Origin: Pelomyxa schiedti
Taxonomy: Eukaryota > Evosea > Pelobiontida > Pelomyxidae
Assembly (NCBI GenBank): GCA_020536535.1
Contig: JAHLWZ010000031.1
Location: forward strand, 644 to 44,006
DNA length: 43,363 nucleotides
Reading direction: 5' to 3'
A program made the position numbers and the translations under genes. Below the pieces are notes generated by a model. The model searched no databases and was not told where the DNA came from. It was given only the letters and a program-made list of their open reading frames with translations. Shown here piece by piece: positions 31,185-42,589 of the stretch. How positions within the stretch are numbered: position 1 is the stretch's first letter; each line of letters begins with the position of its first letter.

Positions 31185-32938
31185 CTAGCTCCTGTTGGCA
31201 CCAAGCCACGCAACAAAATCATCCACAATTATTGGCCATGAACCTATGCGCGTTTAATTTAAATCAAACCAAAGTAAGAGGGGATTTACCATCCGGATCG
31301 TAATCGTTGATGGCACTGGTGTACTGCTTGATGAATGGGAGAAGCTGCCTCCAGCTGTCCCGGGTCATAAATTTTTGGCTGGTTGTCTTCAGATACTCCA
31401 CCCATTTAGGCCAAAGCTTCCAGCGACTTTCCATACCGAGAATCCCCCAGGCAGATGTAGCGTCTTCCATTGCTATTTATCATTAGTTTGTAAAGCGGGT
31501 GCGCTTGTTTTGGGATGTGTGAAACATACTAATGTTCTTCTGTTCGCCGCGGAGGTAATCAAAAACCCATTCATAGAATGGGCAAAAAGAGTCAAGTACA
31601 TTGAGTTCAGATCGCCACTCCAAGGCCTTCTTTTTCATTTTATCAATTGTGCCAGTACTGGAAGAAGCGGTGAATAACATTGGAAACGTTCTTCAAGCAT
31701 ACGCCATTGTACAGAAGCCATTTGTCCATTCCGTGTGAGAAATTTCCCACTGCTTTTTCACTCCTAGTTTCCACATAACAATAAGTACCAGAGGGTCGGT
31801 GTCTCCAGTAGAGCCAATATCATTAGAAAATTGGATAAGGCCAGCTCCCTTTATGCTATCAGTTACTTCCCCGCCAGTTGCGGTTGCTTCCTTGTTTCCA
31901 ATGCCTGGGTAAAAACTAAGAGAAAAGTATGGTCAAAAGAAATAAAACCTTGATAGAGCCCGAAAAGGCGTTCTAGATTTCTTTTCTCCTCAGCACTCAT
32001 CTTAACATATAATGGATAGTAGCCTTTCTCTTCGAGAGGGAAACACAAATCCTTTTTTTTTTGGGTAAGCTTATTTGTGGCTGTGTGGCCTACCTCCTCT
32101 CCGAAATTGAAGACCAATTTTTGCCTTCTTGTCAGTGACGCCACTGGACTGAGACCAGAGGTGTGCCTTACATTTCGGTACGCCACACCCAGTTCTTCAC
32201 CATTGAGAGTGTATGCAAGGGTCCCGGCATCGGCATCAAGAAGAACTCCAACAATGTCACCTTTGGTGAAGTTAGTTGGAAAATAAAACTGTAGCAGAGG
32301 AAACCTTGGTACCAATTGTGCCCATAGGCCTCTTTCCTATCATTGTAGGACTTGCGTGAGCTGCCTCCATCCCAACCCCAGCTAACTCCGTCACTTCCGA
32401 CAGTCTTCACAGGAAACGGATAAGAAGTTGGAAGTCTGTGGAAAGAAACATACGCCCGCTCCTTTGAATGCTTGAGCAGCCCAGCCGATAGACATATTAC
32501 CGTTGGATACTACACGGACCTTTTCACCAACACAAGCAAGTCAGAAAAAACCCTGAATGGGACAAGATAATACATAAGCAGAATACCTCAAAGTACCACT
32601 TTCCAGATGTTACCCTCACCTCCCCCTTCACACAGCTGTGGTAGAATGAGTTATTGGATGCCTGTTGTAGAGTGAGAAGAGACAAAAAAGCAAAAAAAAA
32701 AAAAAAGTAATAAGGGTCGGTATTGCATATGATAGTAACTAGCAGTTGCACGCACGCACACACGCTCAAACACATAGGGGCACACACACACCTCCAATCC
32801 GGACGAGTCGAACGACGGCTTGTTGTCGCCGAGGCACACCAACTTGGGCTTGTCGGGCCCCGCTCGCCCGTTGCACACAACCTCCGACGACGACGACGAC
32901 CCCGACGACGCCGACACCGAACTCCCTGATCGTCTCAT
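31185..32938 (-). CDS. SPRY domain fused to DCN1-like (PONY/cullin-binding) neddylation domain
   Basis: A multi-exon gene from ATG 32938 to stop 31187-31185. The N-terminal half is a SPRY/B30.2 domain: VTSGKWYFEV, NMSIGWAAQAF, GSDGVSWGWDG, FTKGDIVGVLLDADAGTLAY, LNGEELGVAYRNV and LSPVASLTRRQ. After a linker (YYPLYVKMSAEEKRNLE), the C-terminal half matches DCUN1D/Dcn1: SIKGAGLIQFSNDI, DPLVLIVMWKLG, EWTNGFCTM, FCPFYEWVFDYLR, RWKLWPKWVEYL, RDSWRQLLPFIK, then NDYDPDGSWPIIVDDFVAWL. The last block is the family's most conserved part. Dcn1 proteins hold cullin, RBX1 and the NEDD8 E2 together to promote cullin neddylation. Known Dcn1 homologues have a UBA, a myristoylation site or nothing before this domain; a SPRY domain there is unusual. 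Confidence 0.85.
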
Positions 32939-33308
32939 TCTCGCTTGTACTGTGTTGTTGTTGTTGCTGTTGATGATGATTCTGACACCAATGATTGTCC
33001 GGACGACGTTATGCAACCTCTTGTTGACGATGAATATTTGGTAGTAGAGCTGGACTGATCGTCGCGTGCTGTGGCCCAACGCGCCCCGGGGTGTTGCTGA
33101 TTATGGCCTTTTTGCTTAGTTTTGATTGGTTTTCGCTTCCGAGAGGAGATTCGAGCCAGGAACGGAAGCACTTACATGGAGGCACAAGCTCCCAAAGCTA
33201 CTATGAAGGGAGATATCTGGGATTGCAGAGGTGGGGTGAAGACCGATGAAAAGGTTCTTCGACTTTTTTCCGTGTGTCGTAGGAGAGCGGGCTGTTGAAT
33301 AGTTGGGG
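32939..33308. promoter_or_regulatory. Divergent intergenic region
   Basis: This 370-base gap lies between the SPRY-DCN1 gene (leftward) and the small membrane-protein gene (rightward). A short upstream exon of the latter, near an ATG at 33176, is possible but unsupported. No other signal is visible. Confidence 0.35.
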
Positions 33309-33978
33309 ATGGGACAGGGGCGGATTGTGCGATGGACTCTGTTGATGCACGTGGTGTTTTTCCTTATTCTTGGGGCCTCTGAGTTCCTGGCACCCCGGTA
33401 CGCTTGCGTTAAGGTACTGCCGCTACAACTAGCTCCGGCCCATAATGCTTGTCCTCAGTTCTTCCATTTGTGTTGTAATCTTTCTGCTCCAACTTACATG
33501 TGTGTTTGTGGCAGGGTTTGGCAGACCCACTTGTCAAAGTAGGGATGACGCCAGAAGAGATGTGCGACGGCATAGACAGAAATCCTGTATCAGTTCTAAT
33601 CTTCTTCGGTATTTCTACTGTCCTTTCCTCTGTTTTATATTTTGTATTTCGTATTTAGTATTACATTGCAGTAGAATTCTCATTCCACAACTAAAATAAT
33701 GCCCAGGATTGAGGAAGTATCATGTACTGTGGTTCCTATTCAACATCATATCGTGGTGGCACGTAAATGTTCTACCACAGACCATGTTGGCTAGTGTATT
33801 TTTCCTACAGGCACTAAACTACTTCATGGATGATACATGGGCAGCAATCCACATAACCTGGACTGCCGGTCCTTATATCCTAATACCTCAGGCTCTGATT
33901 GTGTTCTGGGACTTGTACGTCTTCTCCAGGGTACTGCTCAGTAACAATAAAGTCAAACCAAGCCAACACGAATTTTGA
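33309..33978 (+). CDS. Small multi-pass membrane protein, unknown family
   Basis: Four exons join in frame from ATG 33309 to the stop ending at 33978, about 150 residues. The first hydrophobic segment is WTLLMHVVFFLILGASEF. A polar loop, KVGMTPEEMCDGIDRNP, follows. Further segments are VSVLIFFGISTVLSSVLYFV, LWFLFNIISWWHALNYFMDD and the block ITWTAGPYILIPQALIVFWD. The C-terminus is polar (NNKVKPSQHEF). The W/H/D-rich helices with a conserved-looking DD between helices suggest a polytopic ER enzyme or tetraspan protein, but I recognise no family. A sterol-isomerase/EXPERA-like fold was considered and not supported. It ends 90 bases from the convergent transporter. Confidence 0.6.
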
Positions 33979-34068
33979 ATAACTTATCAAGAAAAAAAGC
34001 GCCACACAATACTATCAGTGGGGGAGCAAAAATATTTTAGTTTTTTTCCAATGCCATTCAATCACTCA

Positions 34069-36144
34069 TTAGTTTACACCCGGTAATGTTTCCTTTCCAA
34101 CTTCTCTTCTTTGGTATTTTATCCCTGTAGAGGCCAGTACCATTGCTCCACAAACAATAAGCACACAGGTCTCCACAAGGTTGAGAATGTCTAATCGCAC
34201 ATACGAGAATACTGTATCCACTGTCAGAAGCAGTGTATTGAACAAGAAAGTGATCAGCCCGGTACTGGTTCCTTCTCCAACTGGGAAAGTAACTTCGGCT
34301 GCTAACTCCAAGAAAACGGGATACATCGCCCTTCATTTGGTGTGAGATAAATTATGGTGTGCTTTGTTTGGTACCCTTGAAACAGACCAGCAAGAATCAG
34401 TGCAGCAGATACCGTATATATATTCGAGGGAATTGGTGGCTCTGCAAACATAACTGACGGAAGGCTCAATGTGATCCAGGAAAAAGCAAGAATTGCCAAG
34501 AGGCACTCAACGCAAATAAGAGACTTCATGTGATATGGAAGAAACTTGTCAACAATTGCACCGCTTGTGACACAGCCAACTGTTGCTGTTTGGGGTGAGC
34601 TTTTGGTAGAAGTTAAAGTAAAGACCTGCTATTGTGTTAGCACATCCCATCCATCCCGCTTGCTGCGGTGTGTAATTGTAAGATGAGAGTACTAAAGGGA
34701 TGAGGGATATCCAGCCGGAACTAACACCTGCCTCCACACCTCCAGCAAGAATAACCAAGACAGCGTTTTTCCTCTGTATGAACTGTGAGGACCCAGAACT
34801 TATGAGAGTTGCGCACCTTCAGGCAAACAAGAAGGCCCTTGAACCATTTTTTTGGCAGTAGTGAACTCAGTTGGAAACTCAGTTTGGGAGCAACCGGGGT
34901 CTACGGGAAAAATTTAGAAGAACGGTCGATGTCGAGAAATTACCTCCAAGGGTTTTTCATTGAAACTAGATTGATGTGTGCGGGCTGCAGCACTTGGTGG
35001 GCTATGTGGAGCACTAGGAAAATGAATAGTCACGAATAGAAGAGGGACCACAGATATGGCTATTTCCAGGTACAGCAGGTGAGGCATTTCAGAGCTGGTA
35101 TGAACAACTTGCGGGCCAATTACAAATCCTGCGTTTCTTCAACCAAGGTGCCAACTTTCATCAATGCTTACCTAATGCAATTCCTACTGATGTGGAAGTG
35201 AATGCAATTGCAGTTGCAGTGGTGCGCTCATTATCTGGAAACCAGGTACAAGACAACTGAGCAACAGATATCATCATGCTCGGATTTGCAAGGGAAACTA
35301 CGATTTGCCCAATGTGGAGAACGGCCTAAGCATGATTGGTAAGGCTGCATTTGATGGGTGTTGGCTTACTATCATTCCATCTTTTTGTCGCAGTTCTTCA
35401 CTGACAAAGCAGGGTATAGTTCTGATGCAAGCACCAAAGAATACTGCCCACACACCATATAAAATACAAATACTAAGAGGGAGAAACCAAACAACCGCTT
35501 GTAAGGAGTCAGAAAGCGAATGTTGTCTGAAGTACGAACCGTAGCCCATTCTTGTATGTCAGTAAGGCAGAGACCAGTGGCGCGAGTATAATAAAAACAA
35601 TAGCCCCCCAATTAAGAAGCATGTTGAGGGTGGCCAAAGATATGCCATAGTATTCCTCGGATGCCTCTAGAAAAAAGATGAACAAATAGCAACAAAATAA
35701 AGGTGGCACAACCAACCTGGAACACTGGAGAATGTGAACCTGTTACCAAAAGCAAACATTAACCACTGGGAGAATATAGAGAATAGAAAACCAGCAAATG
35801 CATTCTTCAACAGAAAAATAGCAAAAAAGAGCCAGTATATACCACCTCTTTTTCTCGGCTGTGTTTTTCAAGCTTCAAAAGGGTTAAGCTTGAGAATGGT
35901 GGTTATGGGTGAAAAAAAACAACAACAACAAACACTCGCACCTTCTTGGGACGGGACCAGGCAGAGCAGGAGTAGAATACATCCCATCATGGCCACCCGA
36001 TACGTAGTATGCCCCGGGTATTTGTGTTGTTGTTGCTGTTTCTACATCGCGGCTCGTTTCTGGGCCGTCGCCGCCTCCCATAAGTCCCTTTCGCTCATCT
36101 TCCGCAACCGTGGGAGCATGTCCCTTCTGTTCGTACTCCTCCAT
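34069..36144 (-). CDS. Major facilitator transporter, SLC49 (FLVCR/DIRC2)-like
   Basis: A multi-exon gene from ATG 36144 to stop 34071-34069. A soluble N-terminus (MEEYEQKGHAPTVAEDERKG) precedes the membrane domain. Segments include NAFAGFLFSIFSQWLMFAF, YYGISLATLNMLLNWGAIVF and IILAPLVSALLTYKNGLR, then WFLPLSICILYGVWAVFFGA. The LSCTWFPDNERTTATAIAIA block (about 35200) matches the FLVCR-type WFGPxExxxAxA. ILAGGVEAGVSSGWISLIP and TPQQAGWMGCANTIAGA begin the second half. PVFLELAAEVTFPVGEGTST (34320-34260) closely follows the SLC49 signature PxxxExAxExTYPxxEGxS. Characterised members carry haem, choline or pyridoxine, and DIRC2 is lysosomal; the substrate here cannot be predicted. Confidence 0.8.
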
Positions 36145-36326
36145 TCGTTGTTGTGCCTAGCGAAGGATTTGGGGTACTGTTTGACCAAAGAGAACGCCCC
36201 AAATCGTGGCGAAAATATGTGATTGATGGGACGCTCTTATCGGAAGCAACTGTGATGAGTGCAAAGAAAAAAAAGGGAAACACTTCCCAGGCTGTGTTGT
36301 AGAACACAACTTGACGAGAGTGGGCT

Positions 36327-38518
36327 TCACCAAGCCCTGCGGAGGAGGGACAAAGTGGGTGCAGGTGCCGGGGCAGGGGCATTGGGTTGTGTGTTAGCAA
36401 GGCTGAGGTGCAGGAGTGATGGTGGTGATGGGAGTGTGTTGGGTGGGGTGAATGAGGGGGGAAATTCGGTGGATAGTGGGTGGTGCTGTATATAGAGGTA
36501 CTGCGGTTGCTGCAGTTGGGGTGGCGGGAGTGACGCGGTTTGGCTGGTGCTGGTACTTGTTGCGGGTGTGGTGTACTGTTGTTGCTGCTGCTGCTGTTGT
36601 TGTTGTTGTGGGAGGGAAAGGGAAGGAAGGGGTGAAAGGTTGGTGAGGTGCGCGTACGCCGAGTTCACCGGTATGTATTGGAGATTGGACATTGGTGAAA
36701 TTTTGGTGGGGTCTGTGAATGGCATAGGTGCGGGTGCGGGAACGGGTGCCGTGGTGGACAAAGGTGCCGTGGTTGTGACAGGCTTCTTGGAGAGTTTCTG
36801 TAAGCGTTTCTGCTACAAGTTATCCGCTGGAATAGTAATCAGTTTTTACCTGTATTGTATCAGCCTTTGGCCCATGCAGTATGTCGGCAATCATTTTAGA
36901 GACTTCAGTAGGAATTCTCTCATATGAGTCCTGACATATCCTGGCAAGTTTATCCAAAAGGGGATCGAATTCCCTTGGGGTACGCCTTGCTAACAGGCAA
37001 GTAAGCGCAGACATTCCTAAATTCCACAAATACCATTCTTTTCAGGCTTCTGGGAGAAAATCGTTTTCATCTCTTGAAGAATTTCTGTTATTGCTGGGTT
37101 TTCAGCAGGCCCGACAATGGGTGGAATAACCGGTACTTTGGAAACAGGGACAAGGGTATCCTATTCACAAAGTAAAGTGTGCGCCAAAGTTCATTGGGCA
37201 ATCATTACCTCCTGTATTCTGGGTTTCTTTGAGAGATTTGGAGTAGCAGATTCCACGATTTCACTCGTGGGAGTAGTAGCAAGCACACTGTTTTCTGCTT
37301 GTGGGGAGTCATGGTGACTGCGTTTTCTTGATGTAGTTTCTGAGTCACTACTGATACATATTTTTTGCCTTTGTTTACTATTTTCTTTGGACTTTTCTTT
37401 CCCATTTTTTTTCTTTTTTTCTTTGGAACTTTCTGTATGCTTGTGCTTATGGGAGTTCTTCTCTTTCTTGGTCTCCTTTTCCTTGGAGTGATTTTTCCTA
37501 TCTTTTTTTGTTTTGTCTTTTTTTCCTTTGTGTTTATCTCTTGATTTGGTCTTGACCTTACCAGGTGGCGATGGGGGGGTTTCTTCTTTGCCACTACTAC
37601 GTTTTTTCTTACTGCTCTTCTCATTCACACTTGTAGTTGATACACCATCTTCCTCCCTGAAACAAAGTAAACAAAGCAACATGAATCGGGTACACACGTT
37701 GGAATACCGAGGAAACTGATACGGGTTTCAAAGATGGGAGGAGGAACCTCAGAATCGTCGATGAACGAGTTCTCGCCATCGCTATCGTAGTAGTCTTCGA
37801 ACACTTCGTTTTTCTCAGCGATATGTGCCACCTTATTCAGGGCACTCATATACAGTGCTTCCTGTAATACATTGAGCACAAATTTACCCCGTTAAAAAAA
37901 AAAAAAATGATAAAAAAGAGAATAGAACCAAAAAGAAACACACACATTGCCACCCATCTCGGCCACTTTTTTATCGGCGGCAGCCATCCTGGCCTTCCTC
38001 CTTCTCTCCGCATCTCTTCTTTTCCTAGCCGCCACAGCCTCTTTCGTCTCCGCAGCACCCTCCTCGCTGCCTCCCGCCTGTTCCCCCGTTCCCGCCCCAC
38101 CCCCACTCCCCGCCGATCCTCGCTGCACCGCTTTCCCATCGTCGCCGGCCCCCGCCCCAGTCCCTGGTGCCGCCTCGGCCTCCCCGCTGTTGCTGCTGCC
38201 GTTCTTCTCGCCGTTACCAGGCGGGCCTCCTGCGCTGGCCCCGCCTCTGTCCACCGCCTCCCGCCCGCCCCCGCTCTCCCTCTTGCCGTCAGCCCCCGAG
38301 TCCACTGCCCCGTGTTGCTTCGGTGGCTGTTGTTGTTGTTGCTGTTGGAGCTGCTGCTGCTGGCGGCGGGAGGTGGCGAGGACCTCCTCGAGGTCGAATG
38401 TGTTGCCAGCGGACAGATCCAACTCTACGACGAAGCCGCCGTCGCCCCAGTCGCAGCCCCACACGACGCCCCCTACGGCTCCGCCTTGCCGTCCCTGCTC
38501 AAGTTGTGTGCAACTCAT
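36327..38518 (-). CDS. Hpc2/ubinuclein-related (HRD domain) nuclear protein
   Basis: A multi-exon gene from ATG 38518 to stop near 36327. The N-terminus (FVVELDLSAGNTFDLEEVLA) is followed by Q-runs, a G/A/E-rich stretch and a basic helix, AARKRRDAERRRKARMAAAD. The key block, VFEDYYDSDGENSFIDDSEV (about 37800-37740), matches the HRD signature (YDxxDxFIDDSE) by which Hpc2 and ubinuclein bind HIRA and histone H3.3. A Lys/Ser-rich region (37640-37380), NLS-like KKPRIQEV and a small helical segment, FDPLLDKLARICQDSYERI, follow. The C-terminus is Q-, T- and P-rich. The domain order (HRD, then K-rich region, then helical segment) resembles ubinucleins, so a subunit of the HIRA histone chaperone complex is a reasonable inference. 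Confidence 0.65.
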
Positions 38519-38663
38519 TTTGCGTTTTTTGATCAACGTTCGGTTGTTTCAAAAAAAAATTAAATAGAAGTCGTGTGAATAGAACCGTTCCTCTGCGTTT
38601 GGAATTGTTGCAAGTTGTAGGAATTTATGGGTGGCAGAATAATGCACTGGTCCGGAGCTTTTC

Positions 38664-39826
38664 CTATGAACTGTGTAATAGGGAGAGGATGTGCTGGCCC
38701 ACTTGGAAGCACACTTTCTGGGCAACACTGTCTTGTTTGACCCAGAAATGATCACCCTCAACCCTGTGGTAATATCAGAAAGCTATTCTTTTGGAGGGAA
38801 GGCACGCACCACTCAGGACCAGTCAAGGGTCGCGATGTGTGTTGCTGCCATGCGGCCATTTGTGCCGGGCTTGAGGTATGGTCAGAAGAGCCCTGGTACA
38901 CAAAGAACGGCACATTAAATGGAGCTGTTAAGGGCTTGTGTTCGTAGTAATCGTGGGCTCTGATGTCACCACGGAGAACTTGATGTTTAAATTGGTTAGT
39001 TTTCCGTAGTTGAGGTTTTTCTATACCTGGAAGGAAGTGCAGGAGCATATCGGGATATTGTTGTGACATGGACAACAGTGTGGTATCATGAAAGTCTGTT
39101 GACATTTTTGTAATAAATACCTGTTGCGAATCAGGAAAAGTGAGAACAAGCACTTGGTCTACCTGGTCGTCAACAATACTAGATTTCCTGTCTGCAGGGT
39201 TCTCTGGATCCTTGAGGTGGGGAGCTCTTCTTCCGGAAACAAACAATCCGAGGGGTGCGGCAAACCCTTGTGCCATGAGCCTGCGCATCACTTCATATCC
39301 CAGGATTGACCCCATACTATGTCCATAAATTGCGTAGGGTCGGTCAATAAACGGCTTGATTCCAGCTGTAACTTTCTGTTGTCATGGAGGTGTGTGTGGT
39401 GTGGGGATAGAGTTGTTCAAAAGTAAGTAAACAACATGAAATAGAGCAATCATACGGCCGTACATCAGCGAGTTCATTCAAATCCAAACACAGGGGCTCC
39501 TTGTTCCTCCCAATGTGTCCTGGCAATATAATACTGCAAACTTGAATTTCTGCTGGAAGCCACATCTCCCACTTGCGGTAGTCTTTTCCCATGTTTAGAA
39601 TCCAAAACATAATATAAATCCATCCGTTTCGACACATAAAACTCAACATCCCATGCTGCGATGAGTGCGGATAATAATAAAAAATAATAATTGTCGCCAC
39701 CACACTCATATGACGCGTACCGTTGAAGTTGCCACCGGCGTGGTGGAAGCAAAACAACTTCACCGCTGGATTTGGTTTCTTGGGCATCGTCGGCCCCATG
39801 AACCTGGCAACCCACTCCACTTCCAT
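38664..39826 (-). CDS. Type II thioesterase (GrsT/TesA-like alpha/beta hydrolase)
   Basis: Four exons from ATG 39826 to stop 38666-38664, about 270 residues. The order of motifs is that of stand-alone thioesterases of polyketide and peptide synthases: VKLFCFHHAGGN (oxyanion strand), YRKWEMWLPAEIQVCSIILP and GHIGRNKEP, then YAIYGHSMGSILGYEV with the nucleophile Ser in GHSMG, and FVSGRRAPHL. VPFFVYQGSSDHTS precedes the catalytic acid region, and VEGDHFWVKQD supplies the catalytic His. These enzymes release mis-primed acyl groups from carrier proteins, or end fatty-acid and polyketide synthesis. No synthase lies in the window, so it would act in trans. Exon joins at 39764, 39487 and 38777 (approximate) restore each motif. 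Confidence 0.87.
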
Positions 39827-40001
39827 CGATCTACTATGTCTCTTGGTATTGCCTTGCAGCCCGACCGCGTGCGCCAACAATCGCTGTTGATGTCAAGGAA
39901 AAGGGTGAAAAATGACTTCCATGAATTTCGCTTCGGTGCAGGTTGTTCAAGATGGCCTGAGCGTCATCCACGAACCCATTCAATCAACAATACCATTTCT
40001 T

Positions 40002-41220
40002 TTATAATCCAGTGACCCTGTAACAAAGGTCAGTGTTCAAGGTGCAGATGTGAACCCCACACAGCCCATCGAACAGTGCAACACTGTGTGGTGACACTTC
40101 CTCAACCACGATTCCATTTGCAACAAACCGCGAATCACCTGAATTGTGAATGCAAGGGAATGTGGCAACCACAGTGTCACAACCACCGTTCGTGGCTCTC
40201 ACATCATGCACCGTGGTGTGGCCATCGTCGTCTGTCAGTGTGTAATACCATGACCACGCATGTGCAATTGGGTTTCTGGATGACACAGTGGCCACTTTCT
40301 CTTCAGTTGTGACACACAAAATCTTCTGTGTTGTGTCATTCTCGAACACACTCACAAAGACCCTCTCATCCACACACCACATGCACAGAGGTGGATGTGT
40401 CTCACCCACGCTCAGTCTTGTGATGTCAATCAACGCACCAGCCTGCATGGAGGCAACAAGGTCAACGATTCGCACCAAGTGCTTTCCAGAACTAAAAATG
40501 CCTGGCTCCTGTATGACAGCCACAGAATTGTCATCCACAAACAGAGGGTTGTACATCACTCCATATGAACGAATGAGATCAACGAGCACCTTGGGAGCCG
40601 GTGGCTCACTCAGTTTGTCCAGGTTCCACACATTGAGCATGTTTGACCTCCTGCACACCACAATCCACCTCCCTCGGCTCGCCACTTCGTCCAGCGGATT
40701 TAAACTGCCGTACAGCCTCACCACCTCCGCCACAGTGGCCCCATTGTCGTCGCACCCACGTGGAATCACATCCTTCACGGCCAATGCACCATTGCTGGAC
40801 TTGACAAGAGCGAGGTTGTGATTACGATTGGTGGGTTCAGAGGGGCTTGGGGCGATCCACCCCACGACGTCGGCATGAATGACGGGAATCACAGAGCCAC
40901 TTGTTCGGCTGACGAGGCCCAGGGTTGGTGACACAACCACGACCACACTCAGTGTTGGGTACATTTCCTCCTCTTCATCAGTGTTAGCTGTGATGAACGA
41001 CGACGAGACTGGCGACGTTGCTTGGAACTTGAGGGTGATCGTGCGTGATGGGGCCACGACCCACTGGCGGGCGGCCAACTTCCGACAACGTCGAAAATGG
41101 CAAGTGACGCGCTCCACTCGCGCCGCCACACCGTCCGACAATCGCACCAGCAGCAAGTGCCACAAATTGCTGCCGTGCGCAAAGACCAACGTCAGCGGAC
41201 GGTCCACGTCGCTTCATCAT
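40002..41220 (-). CDS. Uncharacterised long single-exon protein; start disputed
   Basis: One uninterrupted frame from about 41210 to a stop at 40004-40002, some 400 residues, without introns, unlike nearly all neighbours. No family is recognised. Recurrent strand-like segments (WIVVCRRSNMLNVWNLD, VRIVDLVASMQAGALIDITR, RVFVSVFENDTTQKILCVTT) and short hydrophobic alternation suggest a beta-propeller-like fold. The main frame has no ATG before its upstream stop. Its first codon after that stop region is near GTG 41207. A second frame does begin with ATG ATG at 41220-41215 and stays open for 78 codons (ARQQFVALAAGAIVGRCGG). A one-base shift near 41065-41078 would join it to RQWVVAPSRTITLKF. A frameshift, sequencing error or missed upstream exon are all possible. 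Confidence 0.55.
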
Positions 41221-41463
41221 TCACCAATCTGGTTTCCTTTTTTTAAGGAAAGAGGAATTATCCAGGCAAGAGAACGGTTTCACGTGAAATGATGATGGGG
41301 CGGTGACGGCATTGCCCTGCTCCTCAATCAATGATGGCTCCACATAAAAGAGCAAAACATCTAAAAAAGAGGGATTGTGTTGTTGACAAGTGACGATGGT
41401 GACTTCTCCCTGCACTTTAAACGCGTTTCTAACTTGTAGAAACAGGAGTTCAATGATGAATTG
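41221..41463. promoter_or_regulatory. Divergent intergenic region
   Basis: This 243-base gap lies between the proposed starts at 41220 (leftward) and 41464 (rightward). Its minus strand has an open frame with protein-like segments (GEVTIVTCQQHNPSFLDVLL) but no ATG and no in-frame link to the gene at 40002, so it is left as intergenic. Confidence 0.35.
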
Positions 41464-42557
41464 ATGCAAGGGATCTTGTTTGGTCTTTTCTGTGCCAATG
41501 CAGTCGCTATTTTTTATTTACATTCTATGGATTACGATGACACCATTCCACAACCAAGGCATTCAATTGTTCCATGCAACTATGGATCGTTGAAGCGAAA
41601 CATCACTACCCTGGGCGACGGTGATACAAACCCGTATCTTTTGCATGTAATCACAAGGGGTGGATCATACTCAACTCATTCAACAGACAACTGTCGGAAC
41701 CAAAGAACTCAAGCAACAACAATCATCGCGGAGACAACACCAGAGGGCGGTGTCACCAACAACGTTGAAAAATGTCAAGATTGGCTCTCCCTTGTCACTG
41801 ATTGTATTGACAGGTTTCTGGAGGAAAACACTGCGACACAATACCGTACGTTGAAAAGCTCGAACACAACAATGGCGTTCTTCTGGAAGCTCGAGATTGC
41901 ACCAACTTCCTGCCAAACACTCATCACTGTGATGGACGGCCAGTTCAAACTCGTGAGTGTCTCTCGATTTTTAATTCTCATGAAAACAACTAAACACGCA
42001 AATATAAAGGAAGACAATCCAGCAACGAAATTAATGTCAGGGCACACTGTTTATCACAGGCCCGAAGTGTTCTCAAGGAACTTATTTCAATGTGTGTGCT
42101 CATCATTTTTTTTCCGGAACTAACTATCACAAATCTCCAGAAACGATTTCCGGTTCAACCAACTTCCAAAGGTCTTGTTGCTTGCGAAAAAGGCAACAGC
42201 AAGCAAAACCAGTGGCAGAATACCTCAACCACTTTCTTCTTCGATTCCGCCAACACAATTCCAGCAACAGGAACAAGAAGGCTTGATCCATCCCATCCAA
42301 CAAATTGATGTCGTTTCTCTGCTCTTACATCTTCGCAGATTCTGGCACTCCATCCACTGTTCCAGCACTCTCATGCGCTTCTGCTGCAAGCCACATGATA
42401 CCCAGTGGTGTGGCAGCTGAACCAGAGCCCGCAGAGTCCGCCCCGCTTGCAGGTATTTCCTTTCTTTACAACAGCAAAACAAAAAAAAAACCAAGACAAA
42501 TCCGGAGCTTTGCTGGGGATTCTGCATGAAATCCGTGATGAACTTTTTGAGTTGTAA
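41464..42557 (+). CDS. Uncharacterised protein with N-terminal hydrophobic anchor
   Basis: Proposed multi-exon gene from ATG 41464 to a stop at about 42555-42557. The N-terminus MQGILFGLFCANAVAIFYLH is a signal peptide or anchor. Exon 1 continues to a strong GTGAGT donor near 41956 after LITVMDGQFKL. The next exons read ARSVLKELIS, then FNQLPKVLLLAKKATASK after an intron with an ACTAAC branch-point-like sequence, a Q/P-rich stretch, and DSGTPSTVPALSCASAAS. The last exon reads QDKSGALLGILHEIRDELFE, ending in a leucine before the stop. Anchor, helical body and acidic C-terminal helix are visible, but no family. Exon joins are provisional. Confidence 0.45.
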
Positions 42558-42589
42558 GTTCCCTCCAGTAATAAATACTACTCTGACAA

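Noticed and set aside
37907-38567. Plus-strand frames with Leu/Ser/Pro-rich products
   Set aside because: Shadows of the Q/G/E-rich exon of the HRD protein on the minus strand.
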